64,000 nucleotides of DNA from CAHJXF01 sp038254545. Lineage in GTDB: Bacteria; Pseudomonadota; Gammaproteobacteria; Burkholderiales; Burkholderiaceae_D. Under the pieces are notes generated by a model. That model did no database searches. It worked only from the letters and a program-made list of their open reading frames with translations, and was not told the origin of the DNA. The translations under genes were made by a program, and so were the position numbers. The stretch spans positions 1-64,000 of the forward strand of contig JBBSGB010000002.1 of the NCBI GenBank assembly GCA_038254545.1. The letters are read 5' to 3'. Each line of letters opens with the position of its first letter. The stretch's first letter is position 1. Positions 45,672-54,215 of the stretch are shown here, in pieces.

Positions 45672-47152
45672 CAGTAGCCGGCCGCCGTCTTGACCAGCGT
45701 GAACACCTTGGTGTTGTCCATCGTGCCCTTGAACGTGGGTGCGCCCGCGCCAGTGGCGAATAAAATCACGTCGCCGCCGCCGTGCGTCTCCGACCCCGGG
45801 CTGCCGCGACGGATCGCGACTTCCTGCAGATAGTCTTTGCCGGTGACGGCAATCGGGTCGAGCGTCGTGCGGGCGGCGGGCCGATTCGATCCATTGCCGA
45901 ATACCAGCGTCGTGTAGTTGTTGCCGTTCGCGTCGGTGCTCGGCTTGCCGGTCGCGTAGTTGACGTTCACGCCGAGGATGTCGGTGCCGCGCTTGCCATA
46001 ACCGTTGAAGGCGATCGTGTGGTCGTGGTCGGCCGTCACGACGATCAGCGTGTTGGCGAGATCCGCCTTGTCGAGTGCCGCCTTGATCGCGTCGTCGAAC
46101 GCGATCGTGTCGGTCAGGGCGCGCTTGGCGTTGGTTCCGTGCAGCGCGTGGTCGATGCGTCCGCCTTCGACCATCAGGAAGTAGCCGTTGGCGTTCTTCG
46201 ACAACACGTCGATCGCCTTGGCGGTCATCTGCGCGAGGCTCGGTTCCTTGGCGGGATCGCGATCGAGGTCATAGCTCATGTGGCCCTGCGATTCCGCGAA
46301 ATCGAACAGGCCGACGATGCGCGCGCCCGCAGCGCTCGACGCCGCGTTCATCGATGCGAGATCGTTGACGAAGGTGTAGCCCTTGGTCTGCAGCTCGGCG
46401 ACGAGATCGCGGCCATCGGGCCGTCCGCGTGGTCGCGTGCCGGCCGCATAGGGGCGCCAGTAATAGCTGATCCCGCCCATCAGCACATCCATGCCCGTGC
46501 CCAGCTTCGTGTTGAAGCCCGCGCCGCCGGGCACGGCCTGGCGCGAGATTTCATATTCGGCATCGCGATGGCAGACGTGCGCGTAGGTCGCGGCCGGTGT
46601 CGCGTGGGTGATGCGCGCAGTGGAAACCGCGCCGGCGGCCTTGCCTTTGGCGATCGCCAGCTCCAGCAGCGTCGCCGAGGGCGAGCCGTTGCCGGTCGCC
46701 GGACAGTTGTTGACCGCGGCCGATACGCCGGTGGTCGCATCGCGTCCCGGCGCGAAACCCTGGGCGCGCGTGCTCCCATCCATCGCCAGCACGTCGTTGC
46801 GCGTCTTCACGCCCGTCATGTACGCGGCCATCGATGGCGCGCTGTCGGTGGTCTGGGCGTCGAGCGAATAGGTGCGCACGCGCGCCGTGTACGGCAGCGT
46901 GTCCATCGTGAGCGAGCCTTCTTCCTTGACCTTCATGATGCGTGCGGCCGTGGTCGTCACCGGACCCATGCCGTCGCCGAGGAAGAAGATGACGTTCTTC
47001 GCTTCGCCGGCGGCGAAGGAGGGCGCGGATGCGAGGGCTGCCGCAAACGCGGCCGCGTACGAAGCCGCGAGGGCCGTTGCTGAACCGCGCGCCATGAGGC
47101 CGCGTCTGCCGATGCGCGCCGTGATGGTGGCGCGAGCGAATGCTGAAGGCAT
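45671..47152 (-). CDS. Alkaline phosphatase (PhoA family)
   Basis: A 493-aa exported phosphomonoesterase. An N-terminal signal with a twin-arginine-like GRRGLMARG precedes AKNVIFFLGDGMG (metal ligand Asp). The nucleophile Ser is in TTDSAPS (about S104), and VEGGRIDHALHG, VTADHDHTIAF and ETHGGGDV supply the other zinc/magnesium ligands. The enzyme releases phosphate from organic esters in the periplasm. A paralogue lies 31 bp upstream and a small exported gene is coupled downstream. Confidence 0.9.
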   Translation of the reverse strand: MPSAFARATITARIGRRGLMARGSATALAASYAAAFAAALASAPSFAAGEAKNVIFFLGDGMGPVTTTAARIMKVKEEGSLTMDTLPYTARVRTYSLDAQTTDSAPSMAAYMTGVKTRNDVLAMDGSTRAQGFAPGRDATTGVSAAVNNCPATGNGSPSATLLELAIAKGKAAGAVSTARITHATPAATYAHVCHRDAEYEISRQAVPGGAGFNTKLGTGMDVLMGGISYYWRPYAAGTRPRGRPDGRDLVAELQTKGYTFVNDLASMNAASSAAGARIVGLFDFAESQGHMSYDLDRDPAKEPSLAQMTAKAIDVLSKNANGYFLMVEGGRIDHALHGTNAKRALTDTIAFDDAIKAALDKADLANTLIVVTADHDHTIAFNGYGKRGTDILGVNVNYATGKPSTDANGNNYTTLVFGNGSNRPAARTTLDPIAVTGKDYLQEVAIRRGSPGSETHGGGDVILFATGAGAPTFKGTMDNTKVFTLVKTAAGY

Positions 47153-47183
47153 TTGCGTTTCTCCTTGTCCGTGATGGCAGCGC

Positions 47184-48650
47184 TCAAAGGCCGACCGCGT
47201 TCTTGACCAGCGTGAAGACGCGGGTGTTGTCCATCAGGCCGTGGAACTGGCCCGCGTTCAAACCCATCGCGCCCAGAAACACGTCGGCGCCGCCGTGGGT
47301 TTCGCCGCCGGCGGGCATCTGCACCGCGGCTTCCTGGTGATAGTTCTTGTCGAACACGACCGTGTCGGTCAACGCCGTCATCGCTGAACGCGCGGTGTTG
47401 ACGCGACTCTCGCCGTTGCCGAACACGAGGTTGGTGAACGTCATGCCGTCGGCGTCGAGCGCGGGCTTGCTCGGGTCGGTGAAGTCACGCATCAGTCCGA
47501 GCACACCGGGGTTGGTGTCGGTGGTCTTGCCGGTCAGCGCGCTGTAGCCGTTGAGCACCAGCGTGTGGTCGTGGTCGGCCGTGACGACGATCAGCGTGTT
47601 CTTCAGTTCGGGATCGACGGCCTTGACCTTCGCGATCGCGGCGGCGATCGCGTCGTCGAAGGCCTTGGCGTCCTGCAAGGCCTTGCGCGCGAGGGTCGGG
47701 TGCAAGGCCTGATCGATGCGACCGCCTTCGACCATCAGGAAATAGCCCTTCTGATTCTTCTGCAGCACGTCGATCGCCCTGGTCGTCATCTCGGCAAGGC
47801 TGGGTTCGGTCGTGCCGGTGCGATCGAGATCGAAGTTCATGTGCGACCTGTTGAACAGGCCGAGCAGCTTGGTGGTCGACGCGGGCGTCGCGTTGAGCGC
47901 GGTCTGCGTCGTCACGTAGGTGTAGCCCTTGGCCTTGAGTTCGGCGGTGAGGTCGCGCGCGTCCGACCGCGACGAGCCGAGCGCATCGCCCTTCGCAAGA
48001 AAGTGCTGCCAGCCGCCGCCGAGCACCACGTCGATGCCGTCGCCGAGCTTACTGTTGAAGCCCGCGCCGCCCACCGTCATCTGGTTCGCGATTGAGTTCT
48101 CGCCGTCCCGATGGCAGATGTGCGCGTAGGTCGCCGCCGGCGTCGCGTGCGTGATGCGCGTCGTCGTGACGACACCGGTGCCCCGACCGGCAGCCTTGGC
48201 GAGCTCGAGCAGGGTCGTGACCGCGCTGCCGTTGCCGGTCGCAGGACAGGTGCTGTCGGCGCCGCTGATGAACGGATTGCCGCTCGCGTCGTTGGCCTTG
48301 GTGTCGGGTGTCGACGAGATGACCTCGTTGTTCATCTTCACGCCGGTCATGTAGGCCGACATCGACGGTGCGCTGTCGGTCACTTGCGCGTCGTTCGAAT
48401 AGGTCTTGACGAACGCCGTTTCGGGAAAGGTATCGATCGTCAGGTCGCCGCTTTCGCCGGCCGCGTAGATGCGCGCGGCGGTCATCGGGACCATGCCGTA
48501 GCCGTCGCCGAGAAAGAAGATCACGTTCTTCGGCTGTTCGGTCGCGACCGGCGGAGTGGAAGCCGAACCGTTGTCGTCGCCGTTGCAGGACGCCGCGAGT
48601 AAACAGGTGAACGCCGCGACGATCAGGGCCGCGAACGACTTGGTATGCAT
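47184..48650 (-). CDS. Alkaline phosphatase (PhoA family), predicted lipoprotein
   Basis: A 488-aa paralogue of the next gene. The N-terminus ends in a lipobox (LLAASC, C22), so it should be anchored to a membrane by lipid. It keeps NVIFFLGDGYG, the nucleophile segment VTDSAPSMSAYMTG, VEGGRIDQALHP, VTADHDHTLVL and ETHGGADV. The ATG is preceded by GAGGAG. I see only half of a Pho box in the 137 bp upstream, so phosphate control is likely biologically but not shown by the sequence. Confidence 0.9.
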   Translation of the reverse strand: MHTKSFAALIVAAFTCLLAASCNGDDNGSASTPPVATEQPKNVIFFLGDGYGMVPMTAARIYAAGESGDLTIDTFPETAFVKTYSNDAQVTDSAPSMSAYMTGVKMNNEVISSTPDTKANDASGNPFISGADSTCPATGNGSAVTTLLELAKAAGRGTGVVTTTRITHATPAATYAHICHRDGENSIANQMTVGGAGFNSKLGDGIDVVLGGGWQHFLAKGDALGSSRSDARDLTAELKAKGYTYVTTQTALNATPASTTKLLGLFNRSHMNFDLDRTGTTEPSLAEMTTRAIDVLQKNQKGYFLMVEGGRIDQALHPTLARKALQDAKAFDDAIAAAIAKVKAVDPELKNTLIVVTADHDHTLVLNGYSALTGKTTDTNPGVLGLMRDFTDPSKPALDADGMTFTNLVFGNGESRVNTARSAMTALTDTVVFDKNYHQEAAVQMPAGGETHGGADVFLGAMGLNAGQFHGLMDNTRVFTLVKNAVGL

Positions 48651-48787
48651 GGGAGCTCCTCGGGAAAAGTGCGGGCCGAGGATGCGCGAACGTTATGACG
48701 ACTTCGTGAATCCCGAGTTGCTCATCGTCAGGTCGCTCTCCCTCCGGTTGGTGTGGGAGGCAGCCGCGCGCATGCGCGGCCTTGCGC

Positions 48788-50188
48788 TCAAGCCGCGCGC
48801 GGCCCAGCAATGCGTCGCGAGCGCCCGATGCGCCACGCGATCAACGCGATCAGTACGCAAAGGGCCTGACCGATCGCGAGCCAGAACGCCGACGCGGCCA
48901 GGATCGGAGCGACCACACCGGCGACCACCGCACCCAGCATGGTCTGCACGAACGACTGGCACGACGCGGCCACGCCGCGATGCGTCGGGAAAAGGTCGAG
49001 CACCATCAGCGTCACGCCGGGCGCGGTCAGCGACATGCCGATCGTGTAGAAGAACACTGGCATCACCGACCATGGCACCGCGGCCGGAAGAAAGGCGTGA
49101 TAGATGACGTTCGCGATCGCGGCGCCGCCCATCAGCATGAAGCCGGTGCGCACCTGTCGGCCGATCTTCAAGCGTCCCGCAAGACGGTTGGCGAGTAGCG
49201 CGCCCAGAAAGATGCCCGCCACCGACGGGATGAAGAACCACCCGAAGTCGCGCGCCGTCAGGTGCAGGTGCCGGATGATGAACGACGGCGCCGCCGCGAC
49301 ATAGAGAAACAGTCCGGCGAAGTTGAACGCCATCGTGGCCGCGTAGGCGTTGAAGCGCACGTTGCCGAATACCGACTTGTAGCTGGCCCACAACGACGAC
49401 GCATTGAAGTTCTGGCGGTGCGAGACCGGCAAGGTCTCGGGCAGCATGCGCCAGCATGCCCACAGCAACAGCGCCGAATACACGAACAGCGCGAGAAAGA
49501 TGGTGCGCCAGTCGAAGCTCTCGACGATCCAGCCGCCGAGTATCGGTGCGATCGCGGGTGCGATCGCGAAGATCATGGTCACGAGCGCCAGCAACTTCTC
49601 CGCCTCGGGCCCCGCGTAGAGATCGCGCACCATCGCGCGCCCGACCACGATGCCCGCCCCGGCGGAAATCCCCTGCAGGATGCGGAACGCCCAGAGATAC
49701 TGGATCGAATGCGCCGATGCGCAACCGAACGACGCGACCACGAACACCACCAGCGACACCAGGATCACGATGCGTCGGCCGAGCGCGTCGGACAGCGCGC
49801 CGTGCCAAAGGATCATCACCGCGAACGCCAGCATGTAGGCGGTCATGGTCTGCTGCACCTGGATTGCCGAGGCATCGAGCGACGCCTCGATTTCCGGGAA
49901 GGCGGGCAGGTAGGTGTCGATCGAGAACGGTCCGAGCATCGCCATCGCAGCCAGCATGATGGCGAGGCGCGTGCGACTGGGCGTCGACATCACCGTTTTT
50001 TTCGGATGCGGGATCGACGTGGTGACGGCGTTGAATTCGGTCTCGACCGTGGTCTCGGCCTCGACGCTGTTGGGCGCCGCTCCGACCGCGGCGGCGTCGA
50101 GCGCCGTGGGATCCAAAGCCGCGGATATCATCGAGCTGGTCATCGCCTCGGCGGACTCGCGGTCTTGAATGTCTGGTCGGTTCGACAT
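48788..50188 (-). CDS. Bcr/CflA-family MFS drug-resistance transporter
   Basis: A 466-aa major facilitator with 12 hydrophobic helices. The family motifs GPFSIDTYLPAFPEIE (helix 1) and WHGALSDALGRR (the motif A loop) are clear. The N-terminal 65 residues before STPSRTRLAIM are polar and unusual for the family, so an internal ATG near residue 66 (MSTPSR) might be the true start. Substrates of the family are drugs and small metabolites. It faces the HAD gene divergently. Confidence 0.85.
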   Translation of the reverse strand: MSNRPDIQDRESAEAMTSSMISAALDPTALDAAAVGAAPNSVEAETTVETEFNAVTTSIPHPKKTVMSTPSRTRLAIMLAAMAMLGPFSIDTYLPAFPEIEASLDASAIQVQQTMTAYMLAFAVMILWHGALSDALGRRIVILVSLVVFVVASFGCASAHSIQYLWAFRILQGISAGAGIVVGRAMVRDLYAGPEAEKLLALVTMIFAIAPAIAPILGGWIVESFDWRTIFLALFVYSALLLWACWRMLPETLPVSHRQNFNASSLWASYKSVFGNVRFNAYAATMAFNFAGLFLYVAAAPSFIIRHLHLTARDFGWFFIPSVAGIFLGALLANRLAGRLKIGRQVRTGFMLMGGAAIANVIYHAFLPAAVPWSVMPVFFYTIGMSLTAPGVTLMVLDLFPTHRGVAASCQSFVQTMLGAVVAGVVAPILAASAFWLAIGQALCVLIALIAWRIGRSRRIAGPRAA

Positions 50189-50310
50189 GAGCGTGTGTTG
50201 GTAGCGTCTGCGCGCACCATGGGCTCGATACGGCAAACACGCGGATGCTACCGCGCTCCTGCGATTTGCTCGTTGCGCTTCCCGCGTCATAACCTCTTCG
50301 AGAAAATTCG

Positions 50311-51033
50311 ATGCCAGCAGCGATCGCTACGCAACTCAAGGCCCTCGCCTTCGACGTCTTCGGCACCGTGGTCGATTGGCGCGGCAGCATCGCGAGGGAG
50401 CTCGAAGCCTTCGGGGCGAGCCGCAGCATCACGGTCGACTGGATCGCAGTCACCGATGCCTGGCGCGCGGGCTATCTCCCCGCGATGCATCGCGTGCGTA
50501 CCGGCGAATTGCCGTGGATGAAGATCGACGCGCTGCATCGCCTGATCCTCGACGATCTGATCGCGCGCTTCGGTATCAAAGGCCTGGACGAAGCCGATCG
50601 CGAACATCTGAATCGCGTCTGGCATCGGCTCGCGCCGTGGCCAGACACCATCGAAGGACTCACGCGATTGAAGCAGCGCTTCATCATCACGACCTTGTCC
50701 AACGGCAATTTCTCCTTGCTTACCAACATGGCCAAGCGTGCGGGCCTGCCGTGGGACTGCGTGGTATCGGCCGAGCTGTTCCATCACTACAAGCCCGATC
50801 GTGAAACCTACCTGGGCGCGGCCGCGTTGCTCGACATCGCGCCGCACGAGTTGATGCTGGTCGCATGCCATCCCGAAGACCTGCGCGCGGCGCGCGCGGC
50901 CGGCTGTCGCACCGGCTACGTCCTGCGGCCGCTCGAGATGGGCGCGGGCAAGCCGTCGCCCGAGGTCGAGGAAGGCGAGTTTGATGTCGTCGCGAGCGAT
51001 TTCATCGACCTCGCCGATCGCCTCGTCGCGTGA
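50311..51033 (+). CDS. Haloacid dehalogenase type II (HAD superfamily)
   Basis: A 240-aa HAD hydrolase. The nucleophile motif FDVFGTVVDW (Asp near residue 15), then TTLSNGNFSLL and HYKPDRETYL (the catalytic Lys) are those of L-2-haloacid dehalogenases, which hydrolyse 2-halo acids to 2-hydroxy acids. It lies 266 bp upstream of the malonate operon on the same strand; no direct link is shown. It could equally act on another phosphorylated or halogenated compound. Confidence 0.82.
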   Translation: MPAAIATQLKALAFDVFGTVVDWRGSIARELEAFGASRSITVDWIAVTDAWRAGYLPAMHRVRTGELPWMKIDALHRLILDDLIARFGIKGLDEADREHLNRVWHRLAPWPDTIEGLTRLKQRFIITTLSNGNFSLLTNMAKRAGLPWDCVVSAELFHHYKPDRETYLGAAALLDIAPHELMLVACHPEDLRAARAAGCRTGYVLRPLEMGAGKPSPEVEEGEFDVVASDFIDLADRLVA

Positions 51034-51299
51034 AATCACGACATCAACGAAAGCCACCCATGACCAAGACCCAATTCAGCATCGGCCAATGTTGAAGAAG
51101 CTCGATCTCCCCACGCGTGCACCCGGCTGTGGCTCGCTGTTGTCCGGCCGATATTGAGTCGCCGTCCTACCCTCGGCCTCGAGGTAAATACCGAGGCGGC
51201 ACCACTACCGCGTCGCTACACTGCATGACCAACAGAAATGGGTACAACCGACGATGGTTCACCCAAGCAAGCGCCCCGCAGCGGCGACAAGGAGACATG
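51034..51299 (+). promoter_or_regulatory. Upstream region of the malonate/TRAP operon with repeats
   Basis: Two imperfect direct repeats, CGGCCAATGTTGA (51083-51095) and CGGCCGATATTGA (51145-51157), differ at two positions and are 62 bp apart from start to start. A palindromic CCTCGAGG (around 51180) and a CCTCGG/CCGAGG pair follow. These are candidates for a regulator-binding site; I cannot define a promoter with confidence. Two mini-frames of 11 and 22 codons here are not called as genes. Confidence 0.35.
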
Positions 51300-52337
51300 A
51301 TGGATAAGGTTCGCCGCACACTGGTCGCGGGACTCGCCGCTACACCCGTACTTTCCGCAATTTCATCACTTGTTGGCCGCAGCGCATGGGCCGCCGACCC
51401 GCTGAAGATCTCGCACCAATTTCCCGGCGGCTCGGATACCGAAGGCGACTTTCGCGATCGCCTGTGCCGGCGTTTCGCGCAGGAAATCGACAAGCGCAGC
51501 AACGGCGCGCTGAAGGCCAACGTCTATCCGGGCTCGTCGCTGATGAAGGTCAACTCGCAGTTCAGCGCGATCAGGAAGGGTGCGCTCGACTTCACGCTCC
51601 TGCCGATGTCGTATGCCGGCGGCGAAGTGCCGGAGTTGAACATCACGCTGCTGCCCGGCATCGTCACGTCGTACGAGCAGGGCTATGCGTGGAAGAAGGC
51701 GGAAATCGGCAAGGCGCTGACCGACCTGCTCGCCGAGAAGGGCGTGATCATCGTGACCTGGGTGTGGCAGGCGGGCGGTGCCGTCAGTCGCGCGGGTCCG
51801 GTCGTCAATCCCGAAGACGTCAAGGGATTGAAGTTCCGCGGCGGCGGCAAGGAGATGGACCTGACGGCCAAGGCCGCTGGCGCGGCGACGCTGTCGCTGC
51901 CGTCCAACGAAACTTACGCGGCGATGCAGACCGGCGTGGTCGATGTCGTCACGACCTCGTCGACCAGCCTGATCTCGTTCCGCCTCGAGGAAGTGTCCAA
52001 GCACCTGACCATCAACAAGCAGGGCAAGTCGTATTGGTTCCTGCTCGAGCCGCTCCTGATGTCCAAGATCGTGTTCGACAAGCTGCCCAAGGATCAGCAG
52101 GCGTTGATCATGACGGTCGGCGGGGAAATGGAGAAGATCGCGATCGACGGCGCCAAGGCCGACGACAGCAAGGTCATCGAGGTCTACACCAAGGCCGGCG
52201 TCAAGGTCCACGACCTGACCGATGCCGCGTTGAAGAAGTGGGTGGTGGTCGCGCGCGAGAGCGCGTGGAAGAGCTTCGGCGAACAATCGGAAAGCACGGC
52301 GCGCTTCCTGAAACTCGCGGAGAAAGTTCCGGCGTGA
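51300..52337 (+). CDS. TRAP transporter substrate-binding protein (DctP family)
   Basis: A 345-aa exported binding protein of the DctP family. The signal is Tat-like (KVRRTLVAGLAATPVLSAISS, cleaved near AWAAD). LKISHQFPGGSDTEGDF, VNSQFSAIRKGALDFTLLP and the P-protein arginine region GLKFRGGGKE follow. I take the second ATG (51300), because AAGGAG at 51289 is then at proper distance. It probably binds malonate or a related dicarboxylate, given the mdc genes downstream; the CaiB gene begins 42 bp later. Confidence 0.87.
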   Translation: MDKVRRTLVAGLAATPVLSAISSLVGRSAWAADPLKISHQFPGGSDTEGDFRDRLCRRFAQEIDKRSNGALKANVYPGSSLMKVNSQFSAIRKGALDFTLLPMSYAGGEVPELNITLLPGIVTSYEQGYAWKKAEIGKALTDLLAEKGVIIVTWVWQAGGAVSRAGPVVNPEDVKGLKFRGGGKEMDLTAKAAGAATLSLPSNETYAAMQTGVVDVVTTSSTSLISFRLEEVSKHLTINKQGKSYWFLLEPLLMSKIVFDKLPKDQQALIMTVGGEMEKIAIDGAKADDSKVIEVYTKAGVKVHDLTDAALKKWVVVARESAWKSFGEQSESTARFLKLAEKVPA

Positions 52338-52379
52338 TGCGCACCGGCGGCGAGTGAAAAGAGTGTCGGGTCGCGCATC

Positions 52380-53585
52380 GTGTCCGATAGCGACAAGCCT
52401 CTTCCGCTCGCCGACATCAAGGTCGTCGAGCTTGGCACGCTGATCGCCGGTCCCTACGCAGCCAGCCTGCTGGCGCAGTTCGGCGCCGAGGTCATCAAGG
52501 TCGAGTCGCCCGATGGCGGCGATCCGCTGCGCACCTGGCGCAAGCTGCACGAAGGCACGTCGCTGTGGTGGTACTCGCAGAGCCGCAACAAGAAGTCGAT
52601 CACGGTCAATCTGAAGTCCGAAGAGGGGCAGGCGATCGTGAAGAAGCTGGTCGCGGACGCCGACGTGGTGATCGAGAATTTCCGGCCGGGCTCGCTCGAG
52701 GCCTGGCATCTGGGCTGGGAGGATCTCGCGGCCATCAATCCTTCGCTGATCATGTTGCGCGTCTCGGGCTACGGGCAGACCGGCCCGTATCGCGAGAAGC
52801 CGGGCTTCGCGGCGATCGCCGAATCGCTGGGCGGGCTGCGCTACGTGACCGGCTATCCCGACCGGCCGCCGGTGCGCACCGGTGTCAGCATCGGCGACAC
52901 GCTCGCGTCGCTCTACGGCGTGATCGGCATCCTCACCGCGATCCATCACCAGAAGGCGCACGGCGGCCCGGGCCAGGTGATCGACGTGGCGCTCTACGAG
53001 GCGGTGTTCGGCGTGATGGAAAGCCTGATCCCCGAGTTCGCGCACAGCGGCGTGGTGCGCGAACGCACGGGGGCGAGCCTGCCGGGCATTACGCCATCGG
53101 GAACATATCCGTGTCGCGACGGGCATTACGCGATCATCGCGGGCAACGCCGACGGCATCTACAAGCGCCTGATGAAAGCGATCGCCCGCGACGATCTTGC
53201 GAACGACCCGGCGCTCGCGAGAAACGATGGACGCGCGCAGCAGAACGACCGCATCGATGCGGCGATCACCGCATGGACAGCGCAGCACGATATCGACGAC
53301 GTGTTGCGCGTGCTCGAAGCCGCGGCGGTGCCGTGCGGCAAGATTCACACCGCGGCCGACATCCATGCAGACCCGCACTATCGCGCACGGCAAATGATCG
53401 AACGCTACGCATTGCCCGACGGCACGCCGATAGCGGTGCCCGGCATCGTGCCGAAGTTGAGCGAGACGCCCGGTCGCACGCGCTCGCTCGGACCGGCGCT
53501 TGGCGAACATAATGCGGAGGTCTTCGCGTCCATCGGCATCAACGCGGCGGCGATGGCCGATCTCAAGCAACGCGACGTGATCTAG
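52380..53585 (+). CDS. CaiB/BaiF family CoA-transferase
   Basis: A 401-aa family III CoA-transferase. The catalytic Asp region (EVIKVESPDGGDP), ENFRPGSLEAWHLGW and GFAAIAESLGG are typical. The start is GTG at 52380. Such enzymes move CoA between carboxylic acids. Its place between the TRAP binding protein and the TRAP permeases is unusual for a malonate operon; it might activate or recycle a dicarboxylate as CoA ester, which is inference. Confidence 0.85.
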   Translation: MSDSDKPLPLADIKVVELGTLIAGPYAASLLAQFGAEVIKVESPDGGDPLRTWRKLHEGTSLWWYSQSRNKKSITVNLKSEEGQAIVKKLVADADVVIENFRPGSLEAWHLGWEDLAAINPSLIMLRVSGYGQTGPYREKPGFAAIAESLGGLRYVTGYPDRPPVRTGVSIGDTLASLYGVIGILTAIHHQKAHGGPGQVIDVALYEAVFGVMESLIPEFAHSGVVRERTGASLPGITPSGTYPCRDGHYAIIAGNADGIYKRLMKAIARDDLANDPALARNDGRAQQNDRIDAAITAWTAQHDIDDVLRVLEAAAVPCGKIHTAADIHADPHYRARQMIERYALPDGTPIAVPGIVPKLSETPGRTRSLGPALGEHNAEVFASIGINAAAMADLKQRDVI

Positions 53586-53618
53586 GCAGAGCCACTGACC
53601 CATCGGACGGGAGACATC

Positions 53619-54215
53619 ATGAGTCACGCCCCACTCGACATCACCGAAGCCGGCACCGAGCTGACCACGCCCGAAGGCCCGCCGCCCGGCCACCCGTTCC
53701 TCGCCGCGTTCAACGGGGCGATGCAAAGGCTCAATCGCTGGCTGATGGTGCCGTGCATGATCGCGCTGGTGGCGGCCGCATGCATCCTCACGTACAGCGT
53801 GGCGGCGCGCTACTTCCTCAAGATACCGACCGACTGGCAGGACGAGATGGCGGTGTTCCTGCTGGTGGGTGCGACCTTCTTCTCGTCGGCCTACGTCCAG
53901 CAGTTCCGCGGCCACGTTGGCATCGAGGCGATCCCGGGGCTGCTGTCGCCCGGGGTCAATCACGTGCGCATGATCGTGGTCGATTTCGTGAGCATGCTGT
54001 TCTGTGCGTTCTTCGCGTGGAAGTCGTGGACGCTGTGCCTGGAAGCCTTCCACGAAGGCCAGACCACCACCTCGACCTGGGGGCCGAAGCTGTGGATCCC
54101 CTATGCGCTGATGGCCGCGGGCATGACGCTGCTCAGCCTGCAACTGCTGCTGGAATTCACGAGCCGCCTGGCCGATCGCCGCCATACCATCGTCGTCAAG
54201 GAGGCGCCGCTATGA
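53619..54215 (+). CDS. TRAP transporter small permease (DctQ family)
   Basis: A 198-aa inner-membrane protein with four helices: VPCMIALVAAACILTYSVAARY, then DEMAVFLLVGATFFSSAYVQ with the conserved WQDE-type turn. The N-terminal 40 residues are cytoplasmic and Pro-rich. A ribosome site (GGGAG) precedes the ATG. Its stop overlaps the large permease start. Confidence 0.88.
   Translation: MSHAPLDITEAGTELTTPEGPPPGHPFLAAFNGAMQRLNRWLMVPCMIALVAAACILTYSVAARYFLKIPTDWQDEMAVFLLVGATFFSSAYVQQFRGHVGIEAIPGLLSPGVNHVRMIVVDFVSMLFCAFFAWKSWTLCLEAFHEGQTTTSTWGPKLWIPYALMAAGMTLLSLQLLLEFTSRLADRRHTIVVKEAPL

Noticed and set aside
48651..48787. Pho box before the alkaline phosphatases
   Set aside because: Only one GTCAT-like half-site can be seen; the second half at 11-bp spacing is missing.
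51062..51168. Two mini-frames (11 and 22 codons) before the TRAP operon
   Set aside because: Too short to judge, no family, and the second overlaps the repeat region; a leader peptide is possible but unsupported.
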